A stretch of DNA of 64,000 bases from Marinisporobacter sp. Its GTDB lineage: Bacteria > Bacillota > Clostridia > Peptostreptococcales > Thermotaleaceae. Below are positions 17,666 to 25,926 of the stretch, in pieces. How positions within the stretch are numbered: the stretch's first letter is position 1; the number at the start of each line of letters is the position of its first letter. The translations under genes and the position numbers were made by a program. The notes under the pieces were generated by a model. The model made no database searches. It was not told the DNA's origin and saw nothing but the letters and a program-made list of their open reading frames with translations. Location: contig JAOARV010000017.1 of NCBI GenBank assembly GCA_025210395.1, positions 102,928 to 166,927 of the forward strand, read 5' to 3'.

Positions 17666-19198
17666 ATGATGAATAGGGTATTGATTGATGGAAATAAATT
17701 AACTTTGCAAGAGGTAGTGAATGTTTCAAGAAAAAATTTTTCTGTAGCATTAACAGATGAAGCACTTGAAAAAGTAAAAAAATCAAGAGCCTTTGTAGAT
17801 AAGCTAGTAGAAGAAGAAAAAGTAGTGTATGGGATTACTACAGGTTTTGGAAAATTTAGTGATGTGGTCATATCAAAAGATGAAGCAAAAGAGCTTCAAA
17901 GAAATTTGATTATCAGCCATGCTTGTGGAGTTGGAAAACATTTTCCAGAGGATGTTGTTAGAGCTGTTATGTTGCTTCGAGCCAATGCTTTAGCAAAAGG
18001 ATTTTCAGGGATTCAGCCAAAGACATTAAATACATTGATTGAAATGATTAATAAAGGAGTTCATCCTGCCATTCCAGAAAAAGGATCACTAGGAGCCAGT
18101 GGAGACTTAGCCCCTCTTGCCCATATGGTACTTGTCCTTATTGGAGAAGGAGAAGCATACTATAAGGGTGTATTAATGTCTGGAAAAGAGGCTATGGAAA
18201 AAGCAGGGATTGAACCGGTAGCATTAACATCTAAAGAGGGATTAGCCCTTATTAATGGGACACAGGTACTAACAGCTGTAGGAGCATTAACGACTTATGA
18301 TGCAAAGAAGCTTTGTAAACTAGCAGATATTTCAGCATCTCTAACAATGGAAGCATTAAATGGCATTACAGATCCATATACAGAAAGGGTACAACAGGTA
18401 AGACCTCATCCAGGACAAATTATTGCTGGAAAGAATTTCTTAAGAATACTTGAAGACAGTGAAAGAACAACGAAACAAGGTGAAATAAGAGTACAGGATG
18501 CCTATACTTTAAGATGTTTACCACAAATTCATGGGGCAAGTAAAGATGCTGTAAAATATGTATTAGATAAGGTTAATATTGAAATCAATGCAGCAACAGA
18601 CAATCCATTGATCTTTGAAGATGAGGAAAAAGCCATCTCAGGAGGAAATTTCCATGGTCAGCCAATGGCATTAGCCTTTGATTTTTTAGGAATAGCTATA
18701 GCTGAGCTTGCAAATGTTAGTGAAAGAAGAATTGAAAGACTTGTAAATCCACAGCTGAGTGGTCTCCCTGCATTTTTAACAGAGCATGGAGGACTTCACT
18801 CAGGCTTTATGATTGCTCAATATGCAGCAGCAGCCCTTGTATCTGAAAATAAAGTTTTAGCCCATCCGGCTAGTGTAGATTCTATTCCATCTTCAGCCAA
18901 TCAAGAGGATCATGTAAGTATGGGAACCATTGCAGCAAGAAAAGCTAGGGAAATTTATTACAATGCAAGTCGGGTTATTGCCATCGAATTACTCGCAGCA
19001 GCACAAGCGATAGATTTTGAAAAGGCAAATAAAAAATTAGGAAAAGGAACAAAAGTAGTATATGATAAGATTCGTAATGTGATTAAAACGCTACATGAAG
19101 ATCGCATTATGTGTCAGGATATTAACAAGGCAGCAGATCTAATTGATGATGAGAGCATTTTAGAAGCAGTAGAAGAAGCTATTGGAGAATTAGAATAA
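17666..19198 (+). CDS. hutH: Histidine ammonia-lyase
   Basis: A 510-residue enzyme of normal length. It removes ammonia from L-histidine to give trans-urocanate in the cytoplasm, the first step of histidine breakdown. The self-formed MIO cofactor comes from Ala-Ser-Gly in KGSLGASGDLAPLAHM; other family landmarks are YGITTGFGKFSDV and NPLIFEDEEKAISGGNFHGQ (given in part). The start has AAGGGGG 6 bases upstream. The gene has its own promoter and terminator and is about 9.5 kb away from the other hut genes, so it can be expressed separately. Its product urocanate is the shared substrate of HutU and of the UrdA-like reductase in this window. Confidence 0.96.
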   Translation: MMNRVLIDGNKLTLQEVVNVSRKNFSVALTDEALEKVKKSRAFVDKLVEEEKVVYGITTGFGKFSDVVISKDEAKELQRNLIISHACGVGKHFPEDVVRAVMLLRANALAKGFSGIQPKTLNTLIEMINKGVHPAIPEKGSLGASGDLAPLAHMVLVLIGEGEAYYKGVLMSGKEAMEKAGIEPVALTSKEGLALINGTQVLTAVGALTTYDAKKLCKLADISASLTMEALNGITDPYTERVQQVRPHPGQIIAGKNFLRILEDSERTTKQGEIRVQDAYTLRCLPQIHGASKDAVKYVLDKVNIEINAATDNPLIFEDEEKAISGGNFHGQPMALAFDFLGIAIAELANVSERRIERLVNPQLSGLPAFLTEHGGLHSGFMIAQYAAAALVSENKVLAHPASVDSIPSSANQEDHVSMGTIAARKAREIYYNASRVIAIELLAAAQAIDFEKANKKLGKGTKVVYDKIRNVIKTLHEDRIMCQDINKAADLIDDESILEAVEEAIGELE

Positions 19199-19221
19199 GA
19201 AGTGAACTACTTAATTGATGA

Positions 19222-19270
19222 TAAAAAAGTCTTTGGCGTAACCATTGGGTTGCTAAAGACTTTTTTTTTT
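19222..19270 (+). terminator. Terminator after hutH
   Basis: AAAAAAGTCTTTGGC pairs with GCTAAAGACTTTTTT with one mismatch, inner bases form an AACC/GGTT step, and a run of ten T follows. Confidence 0.92.
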
Positions 19271-19360
19271 GCAATTTAATATTCAGATAATTGAGTTTGT
19301 TGTTTGATAAAATCATGAATTAGTTAGTTGAATGAGAAAATAAAAAAAATACAAAAAACA

Positions 19361-19389
19361 TCGACAAAATTCAACAAAAATATTATAAT
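19361..19389 (+). promoter_or_regulatory. Promoter of the extracellular nuclease gene
   Basis: TCGACA at 19361-19366 (5 of 6 match to TTGACA), 17-base spacer, perfect TATAAT at 19384-19389, 42 bases before the TTG start. Confidence 0.72.
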
Positions 19390-19430
19390 TAGACAAGATG
19401 TGACAAAAATAGACATAGGAGGAATTAAAA

Positions 19431-22400
19431 TTGAAAATGAGGAAAATATTATCACCTATTTTATGGATGCTTATATTAAGCATGATCATTAGTCCCATAA
19501 GTTATCCTACTGCCTATGCAGCAAGTGATAACCAGGTGACGAAAGCACCAACAGTTAAACCAGATGATAAGTTTAACAATCCTACTACAGCACCAGCTTT
19601 AAGGATTGAAGAACGAGATGTCAATGAATTTGGTACAGAGAAACAATTATTTCAACTAAAATTAAAAAATGCAAAATGGCTTAAAAATAGTAATTTTAGT
19701 GGGCGTACATTTAAAGAAGAGATGGAGCGTTTATGCAAGGGCTTAACCATTGGGAAAACTTCTGATACTACAGTAGATGCAGCAGTATATAATGGTACAG
19801 CTAATCGCACTGATAAATTAATATTTACAATCCCGATGCTTGTAGGTGTACAAGAGGAAGGAGCAGTACAAGCAGAGGTATATGCAAAGGATAGTGCTAT
19901 ATCTAGTGGAAATTATACAATTGCTAATGTTATAAAAGAAAGCATAGAGGAAAATCCAGCTATTTCCGTAGCAGAGGCTATTGCTAATAATTCTGGAAAA
20001 GCAATAGTTGAAGGATATATTGTAGGAACTGTTAAAGGAGTAAATTCTTATGAGTTTGAAAAATTCTCAAAGAATACAAATCTTGCATTAGCAGATTCAA
20101 AGGATGAAAGAGATGCAAGTAAGATTTTAAATATTCAATTGCCTAGTGGAAAGCTAAGAAATGAGTGGAATTTAAAAGATCATCCAGAAAAAGTAGGATC
20201 AAAAGTTCAAATTATAGGAAATTTAGAAAAATATTTTGGAACCCATCCGGGTCTTAAATCACCTACAGAAATTTCTCTAGTAAAAGGAGATATACCAAAA
20301 GAAACAAAAGTTACAGCTAATGTTCAATCTGGCTCAGAGGTATTGGTAAATACACAGGTGAAGTTAAATGCAACAACATCAGATGCTACAATCTATTATG
20401 TTGAATATGAAGGAAATACATATGATAAAAATAAATTTAAAGCGTATACAAAAGATACAAAAATCATCATCAATAAAGCAAAAAATATTGCAGCTTATGC
20501 AGTAAAAAAAGATGGTCAACAAAGTAAAATGTTTACATTTACATATACAGTGAAGAAAATAAATGGAAAGACTATCGCAGAAGTAAGAGCACAAAAAACA
20601 GGAGATGTAAAATTTAAAGGGATTGTAACATGTGTAACGAATAAAGGTGCTTATGTACAGGATCATACGGCAGCTATTTACTTATACAAATATGATATTA
20701 ATAAAGAACTTCATGAGGGTGATGAAGTAGAAGTTATAGGTAAATTGAAAGAATATGCAGGATTATTGGAAGTTGTAAATTTCACAGCAACAGTAAAGTC
20801 AAAAAATCATTCAGTAGTACCAAAGGAAATAACCATTCAAGAAGTAGGCGAAAATTATGAGTCTATGTTAGTAAAATTAAAAGATGTAGCTCTTGGACAG
20901 ATCAATACAGGCGGGGATACTAGCGTGACAGATGCTACAGGGTCAATTAATATCTATAAAATTCCTGATGGCGTATTAGATGGTTTTACAAAATATGATT
21001 TAGTTGCTTTAGTAAGTGAACATAATGGATATCAATTAGCAATAGCAAGTAAAAATGATGTTATTCCTACAGAAGGAGTACAAAAGCCAAATAAAATTAT
21101 TGTCAAGGAAGGAGAAACGCCTACATTTGCAAAAACAATAGCTTATGTTTCTAAAGATAAAAAAATCCTATCAGCAAAGGTGATTTGGGATACGAGTCAT
21201 TTAGATATAAATAAGATCGGTACTTATATAATTAAAGGAAAGTTAGAAGAAACAGCTTTGACTACCTCTGTTGAAGTTGTTGTAATTAGTTCACAGGGAG
21301 TAAAGATTAGACATATTCAAGGAAAGACACATACATCTTCTTTGAAAGGACAAGATGTAGCAGATGTAGAAGGCGTTGTAACTATTGTAGATGGATCGTA
21401 TGGTTTTTATATGCAGGACCCAAATCCAGATAGTGATGAGGGTACATCAGAGGGGATTTATGTATTTTCTAAATATTTAAAGCCTGCGGTAACGTTAAGG
21501 ATAGGAGATAAAGTAAAGGTAAGTGGAACGGTAGATGAGCATATAAAGACGGAGAATTTCTTTGGCTTTAATAAAGATATTCAATTAACGGCTACACAAA
21601 TTAAAGCAACAAAGGTAGAGGTAGTAGATCATGGAAATGACCTTCCAGCACCTATTGTTATAGGAGAAGGTGGAAGAATTCCGCCAAACAAAGTAATTGA
21701 TAATGATGAATTTAAAAAATTTGATCCAAAAGAAGATAGTATTGACTTTTATGAAAGCTTAGAAGGTATGCGTGTAAAAGTAGATCATGCACTTGTTGTA
21801 GGTGGAAATAAATACAATGAGATTCCAGTAGTTCCGAATAAAGGTAAATATTCTACTAATGGATTATCAGTTCAGGGGGGTGTGATTGTCACAAAGGATA
21901 ATATGCATCCAGAGAGAATATTTATAGCAAAAGGAGCTGAGAAATTTCAACCAAGTGTGAAGGTTGGAGATATTTTTGAGGGAGCAATAGTAGGAGTTAT
22001 AGGGTATTCAACTACTAATTATAAATTATTTGTTTCAGAAAAGCTACCAAAGGTTGTGAAAGCTGATTATGATGAAAATGAAGTAACACGCATTGTTCCA
22101 AAAGAAAATGGACTTAGAATCGCTTCCTTTAACATTGAAAATTGTGGTGGAGATGCCAAGGAAGATAAGATTCAAAAAATTGCAGAAGTAGTTGCAAAGA
22201 ACTTAAAGTGTCCAGATATTGTAGGATTTATAGAAGTACAAGATAATGACGGAGCAAAAAATAATGGGGTTATAGAGGCAAATAAAGTATATGAAAGAAT
22301 CATTCAAGCAGTAGAAAGTAAAGCTGGAGATAAAAATATTCAATATGCATATACAGATATTGCACCAGAGGATGGAAAAGATGGAGGACAGCCAGGTGGA

Positions 22401-24062
22401 AATATTCGTGTAGGTTTTATTTATCGAACAGATCGTGTAAAACTTGCACAAAAGAAAAAGGGAGATGCAACAACAGCTGTTCAAGTAGTAAAAGAGAAAG
22501 ATGGAAAGATTGGATTATCCCTTAATCCAGGAAGAATTGATCCAAACAATAATGCTTTTGAAAGAACAAGAAAATCTTTAGCTACAGAGTTTATATTTAA
22601 AGGGGAAAAGGTATTTGTTATTGCCAATCATTTTAGCTCCAAGCGTGGAGATGATTCTATGTATGGAAATAAACAACCAGCAAGATTAAATAGTGAAGAC
22701 TATAGAATTCCACAAGCAAGAGTAGTAAACAACTTTGTCAAAGAGCTATTAGCAAAGAATCCAAAAGCAAAAATTGTAGCACTAGGAGATATGAATGATT
22801 TTGAATTTTCTAATCCACTGAATGCATTAGCAGGAAATGAATTATTTAATATGATTCAAGCATTACCTAAAAATGAAAGATATACTTATAACTATCAAGG
22901 AAATTCTCAAGTGTTAGATAATATTTTAGTAACAAAGTATTTAAAGGATCAAACAGAGATTGATATCGTAAATATTAATTCCTTTAAACCAAAGCATGAG
23001 CAATTAAGTGATCATGATGCTGTAATGGTTCAAGTAGATATGAAAAAATCATCTAGCACAGAATCATCTAGCGGAGGATCATCTGGAAGCAGTAGTGGAT
23101 CAAATTCATCAACAGCTAATGAAAAAGAAGATGATCAATCTATTGAAAAAGCTTTAAAAAATAAAAAAGAAGTAAAAATATCCCTAAAAGATAAAAAGGA
23201 AAAAAGAGCGCATATTTCAGAAGCTGCTTTGAAAAGATTAGTAAAAGCAGATAAACCTTTAAAAATAGAAAACAAAGGAATTTCCTTAGTATTTAGAAAA
23301 CAAGCTTTACAAATGAAAGAGGTAGAGCAAGAAGGAGAAGAGGTAGCTTTAGAAATCTCTGCAAAAGAAATAGATGAAACTTCTAAAAAAGAGATTTTAT
23401 CTAAAATAGAAAAAGATAAAAATTTCTACCAAGTGGATTCACAGGTATTTGAATTATCATGTGCTGTAGTAAATAAAAAAGGAACAACTAAAGTATCGAA
23501 TTTTAAAGAACCTGTTGCAGTAGCTATTGATTTATCAGGAAAAAATCTTTCTAAAGAAGAAATTAAGAATCTTACTGGGATTCGATATAAAAAAGATGAA
23601 AAAGGAAATATCACCCTTGTAAAATTAGGGGGAATTTATGATGAGGCTACAAAAACATTTACATTCTATACAGATCAATTTAGCCAATATGGTGTGCTAA
23701 AAGCAAAAGAACTAAGAAAAATCAACTTAACCATTGAGGATCAATATGCAGATATAAACAATACAACCAATACATTAGATGCACCTCCAACAATCATGAA
23801 TGGTAGAACTATGGTACCATTAAGATTTGTAGCAGAAGCGCTGGGTGCAAATGTAGGATGGGTAGGTGAAACAAAAACAGTAAAATTAGACATTGATGAT
23901 AAGAAGTTGAACTTAGTAATTGGAAAGAAAGAGCAAGGGATGGATGTACCTGCCATCATTAAAGATGGTAGAACACTAGTACCTGTAAGATATGTATCAG
24001 AAAACTTAGGTGCAAATGTTTTATGGTTTCCGTCTAGCAAAAAAATAGAGATTGTAAAATAA
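19431..24062 (+). CDS. Large secreted endonuclease/exonuclease/phosphatase-family nuclease (ExeM/NucH-like) with surface domain
   Basis: A 1543-residue exported protein. Residues 1-32 are a signal peptide ending TAYAAS. The first 880 residues contain several OB-fold-like modules of the kind seen in YhcR/NucH nucleases (EGYIVGTVKGVNSYEFEK, FKGIVTCVTNKGAYVQDH, ADVEGVVTIVDGSYGFYMQD). Residues about 893-1205 are the EEP nuclease domain: RIASFNIENCGG, GFIEVQDNDGA, NHFSSKRGDD, ALGDMNDFEFSNPL and LSDHDAVMVQ carry the metal and catalytic residues. A Ser/Gly linker follows, then a C-terminal PF07833-like surface domain with two GRTxVPxR motifs. Start is a TTG with AGGAGGA 7 bases upstream. It probably degrades environmental DNA for phosphate and nucleosides. 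Confidence 0.88.
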   Translation: MKMRKILSPILWMLILSMIISPISYPTAYAASDNQVTKAPTVKPDDKFNNPTTAPALRIEERDVNEFGTEKQLFQLKLKNAKWLKNSNFSGRTFKEEMERLCKGLTIGKTSDTTVDAAVYNGTANRTDKLIFTIPMLVGVQEEGAVQAEVYAKDSAISSGNYTIANVIKESIEENPAISVAEAIANNSGKAIVEGYIVGTVKGVNSYEFEKFSKNTNLALADSKDERDASKILNIQLPSGKLRNEWNLKDHPEKVGSKVQIIGNLEKYFGTHPGLKSPTEISLVKGDIPKETKVTANVQSGSEVLVNTQVKLNATTSDATIYYVEYEGNTYDKNKFKAYTKDTKIIINKAKNIAAYAVKKDGQQSKMFTFTYTVKKINGKTIAEVRAQKTGDVKFKGIVTCVTNKGAYVQDHTAAIYLYKYDINKELHEGDEVEVIGKLKEYAGLLEVVNFTATVKSKNHSVVPKEITIQEVGENYESMLVKLKDVALGQINTGGDTSVTDATGSINIYKIPDGVLDGFTKYDLVALVSEHNGYQLAIASKNDVIPTEGVQKPNKIIVKEGETPTFAKTIAYVSKDKKILSAKVIWDTSHLDINKIGTYIIKGKLEETALTTSVEVVVISSQGVKIRHIQGKTHTSSLKGQDVADVEGVVTIVDGSYGFYMQDPNPDSDEGTSEGIYVFSKYLKPAVTLRIGDKVKVSGTVDEHIKTENFFGFNKDIQLTATQIKATKVEVVDHGNDLPAPIVIGEGGRIPPNKVIDNDEFKKFDPKEDSIDFYESLEGMRVKVDHALVVGGNKYNEIPVVPNKGKYSTNGLSVQGGVIVTKDNMHPERIFIAKGAEKFQPSVKVGDIFEGAIVGVIGYSTTNYKLFVSEKLPKVVKADYDENEVTRIVPKENGLRIASFNIENCGGDAKEDKIQKIAEVVAKNLKCPDIVGFIEVQDNDGAKNNGVIEANKVYERIIQAVESKAGDKNIQYAYTDIAPEDGKDGGQPGGNIRVGFIYRTDRVKLAQKKKGDATTAVQVVKEKDGKIGLSLNPGRIDPNNNAFERTRKSLATEFIFKGEKVFVIANHFSSKRGDDSMYGNKQPARLNSEDYRIPQARVVNNFVKELLAKNPKAKIVALGDMNDFEFSNPLNALAGNELFNMIQALPKNERYTYNYQGNSQVLDNILVTKYLKDQTEIDIVNINSFKPKHEQLSDHDAVMVQVDMKKSSSTESSSGGSSGSSSGSNSSTANEKEDDQSIEKALKNKKEVKISLKDKKEKRAHISEAALKRLVKADKPLKIENKGISLVFRKQALQMKEVEQEGEEVALEISAKEIDETSKKEILSKIEKDKNFYQVDSQVFELSCAVVNKKGTTKVSNFKEPVAVAIDLSGKNLSKEEIKNLTGIRYKKDEKGNITLVKLGGIYDEATKTFTFYTDQFSQYGVLKAKELRKINLTIEDQYADINNTTNTLDAPPTIMNGRTMVPLRFVAEALGANVGWVGETKTVKLDIDDKKLNLVIGKKEQGMDVPAIIKDGRTLVPVRYVSENLGANVLWFPSSKKIEIVK

Positions 24063-24085
24063 AGATTGATGATTATAGTATAAGG

Positions 24086-24132
24086 AAAAGTCTTTGGTAA
24101 GATCCTTTAGAGGAATACCAAAGGCTTTTTTA
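24086..24132 (+). terminator. Terminator after the nuclease gene
   Basis: AAAGTCTTTGGTA pairs with TACCAAAGGCTTT (one G-U step) around a 16-base loop, followed by TTTTTTA. It ends only 17 bases before the ATG of the antiporter gene. Confidence 0.85.
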
Positions 24133-24148
24133 GGGAATTTTCACTTTA

Positions 24149-25408
24149 ATGCTTTGTCTATTAAAATTAAATGTAATTATTTCATTAATTATTGCAGCTA
24201 TAGCAGGAGGGCTTTTAGCAGGTATGCCCATTGATCAAACCATGGAAACCCTTATTGGTGGCATGGGTGGAAATGCAGAAACAGCTCTTAGCTATATTTT
24301 ATTAGGTGCATTAGCAGCAGCTATTCATAAGACAGGGCTTGCTACTATTTTATCAAGAAAGATTGCAAACACCATTAGAGGAAAAGGAACTATTTTATTA
24401 ATTCTTATTGCAATCATTGCTTGTCTTTCTCAAAATTTAATCCCTGTACATATTGCATTTATTCCTATATTAATTCCCCCACTATTAAAGGTGATGAACC
24501 AGTTAAATATGGATAGAAGGGGAGCGGCTTGTGCATTGACCTTTGGTTTAAAGACACCCTATATAGCATTTCCGATAGGATTTGGATTAATTTTTCATGG
24601 AATTATTGCAGACGAAATGACTGCAAATGGTATGAAAATGGTAAAAAATCATGTATGGCAGGCTATGTGGCTACCTGGACTTGGAATGATTGTAGGATTA
24701 TTGATTGCTATTTTTATTTCCTATAGAAAGCCTAGAGCTTATAAGATGGTGGATCATGTAGAAGAGAAAAAAGATGTAGAAGAAGAAGTATTTTCAAGTA
24801 AACATTTGGTAGCATTACTGGGTGCCTTAGCAGCATTAATTATTCAGATTACCATAGGGTCGTTACCACTAGGGGCTATTGTAGGATTAATGATCATGAT
24901 TATTTTTAGAGCCATCAAATGGAGTGACATAGATGAACTCATGAGTAGCGGAATTGGCATGATGGGATTTATTGCTTTTGTTATGCTCGTAGCATCAGGA
25001 TATGCAAATGTTATTAGAGAAACAGGTGGAGTAGAAGATTTAGTGAGTGTAGCAGCAAATATGATGGCAGGAAATAAATTGATTGCGGCTACTTTAATGA
25101 TTCTTTTAGGGCTGATTATTACAATGGGAATTGGAACATCCTTTGGAACGATTCCTATTATTGCAGTTATTTATGTCCCCCTTTGTTTAAAGTTAGGCTT
25201 TAGCCCATTAGCTACTACGGTTATGATTGGTACAGCAGCAGCCCTTGGAGATGCAGGTTCTCCTGCCTCTGATTCTACATTAGGACCCACATCAGGGCTC
25301 AATGCAGATGGCCAGCATGATCATATTTGGGATACTTGTGTTCCAACCTTTCTTCACTATAACATTCCGTTGGTGATTTTTGGTGTCCTTGGAGCCATGT
25401 TTTTTTAG
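24149..25408 (+). CDS. YuiF-type Na+/H+ antiporter family permease (histidine transporter candidate), N-terminus probably truncated
   Basis: A 419-residue, multi-pass membrane protein with motifs of the YuiF group of the ion transporter superfamily: GGMGGNAETALSYILLGALA, SQNLIPVHIAFIPILIPPLL (given in part) and GTAAALGDAGSPASDSTLGP. Members near histidine genes are thought to carry histidine; hutH is close by. Oddities: no usable RBS precedes the ATG at 24149; a terminator ends just upstream; the frame upstream is open for only five codons after a TAG; and the first membrane helix starts at LCLLKLNVII, where relatives as I recall them have roughly ten more residues. The 5' end may have been lost, or translation starts at a non-standard codon. 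A strong terminator follows. Confidence 0.75.
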   Translation: MLCLLKLNVIISLIIAAIAGGLLAGMPIDQTMETLIGGMGGNAETALSYILLGALAAAIHKTGLATILSRKIANTIRGKGTILLILIAIIACLSQNLIPVHIAFIPILIPPLLKVMNQLNMDRRGAACALTFGLKTPYIAFPIGFGLIFHGIIADEMTANGMKMVKNHVWQAMWLPGLGMIVGLLIAIFISYRKPRAYKMVDHVEEKKDVEEEVFSSKHLVALLGALAALIIQITIGSLPLGAIVGLMIMIIFRAIKWSDIDELMSSGIGMMGFIAFVMLVASGYANVIRETGGVEDLVSVAANMMAGNKLIAATLMILLGLIITMGIGTSFGTIPIIAVIYVPLCLKLGFSPLATTVMIGTAAALGDAGSPASDSTLGPTSGLNADGQHDHIWDTCVPTFLHYNIPLVIFGVLGAMFF

Positions 25409-25421
25409 TTAATTAATCAAT

Positions 25422-25468
25422 AAAAGTCTTTAGTGTAATCCTATTGGATTACACTAAAGACTTTTTAT
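25422..25468 (+). terminator. Terminator after the antiporter gene
   Basis: AAAAGTCTTTAGTGTAATCC and GGATTACACTAAAGACTTTT pair perfectly around TATT, with T-rich tail. Confidence 0.95.
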
Positions 25469-25613
25469 TTTAGACAAGCTATAGATTTCTTTCGTTACTT
25501 TACAAGTTTTTATATAGACCTAGTAAACAAGCCATTTCTAAGAGTTATTTTAAGGATGCTGGAATACATGAATAAAACTATTCTTTTAAATTACTTGTAA
25601 ACTGGTGGATTTC

Positions 25614-25660
25614 TTTGAAGAATGTACTATAAATAAATGTTAAGCTTGAGAAGTCTATAG
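25614..25660 (+). repeat. 47-bp imperfect direct repeat, copy 1
   Basis: The 47 bases match 25771-25817 at 37 positions, with shared blocks TTTGAA, ATAAATAAATG, CTTGAGAA and TCTATAG. Copies are 157 bases apart in the 518-base region before the SIR2 gene. The rest of that region (25409-25926) holds one terminator, one extended -10 promoter and no supportable gene. Confidence 0.7.
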
Positions 25661-25704
25661 ATGCTTTTGGGGAAAACAAAGTGTAAATAATTGGAATTTT
25701 ATTA

Positions 25705-25713
25705 TGGTATAAT
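25705..25713 (+). promoter_or_regulatory. Extended -10 promoter element upstream of the SIR2 gene
   Basis: TGGTATAAT is an extended -10 (TGnTATAAT) with no good -35. It lies 214 bases before the SIR2 ATG, between the two 47-bp repeats, so a long leader would result. Confidence 0.4.
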
Positions 25714-25770
25714 GAAATAAGAGTAGGACAAATTGGATAAACTCAAAGGATCAAACAGTATCTAGAGGCA

Positions 25771-25817
25771 TTTGAAAAATACATCATAAATAAATGCTTT
25801 ACTTGAGAAATCTATAG
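25771..25817 (+). repeat. 47-bp imperfect direct repeat, copy 2
   Basis: Second copy of the repeat at 25614-25660, 37 of 47 bases identical; it ends 110 bases before the SIR2-family gene. Confidence 0.7.
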
Positions 25818-25926
25818 GGAATACGCTATCAATAAATAAGACTTAAAAACTATATATAATACAAATGCTATTCTATAAGAAATGATTGTAGATCATTAGA
25901 ATGATTTTTTATAAGGAGGAAGCAGA

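Noticed and set aside
25409..25926. CRISPR array or retron RNA in the leader of the SIR2 gene
   Set aside because: Only two imperfect repeats with 110-base spacing and no cas or reverse transcriptase gene nearby.
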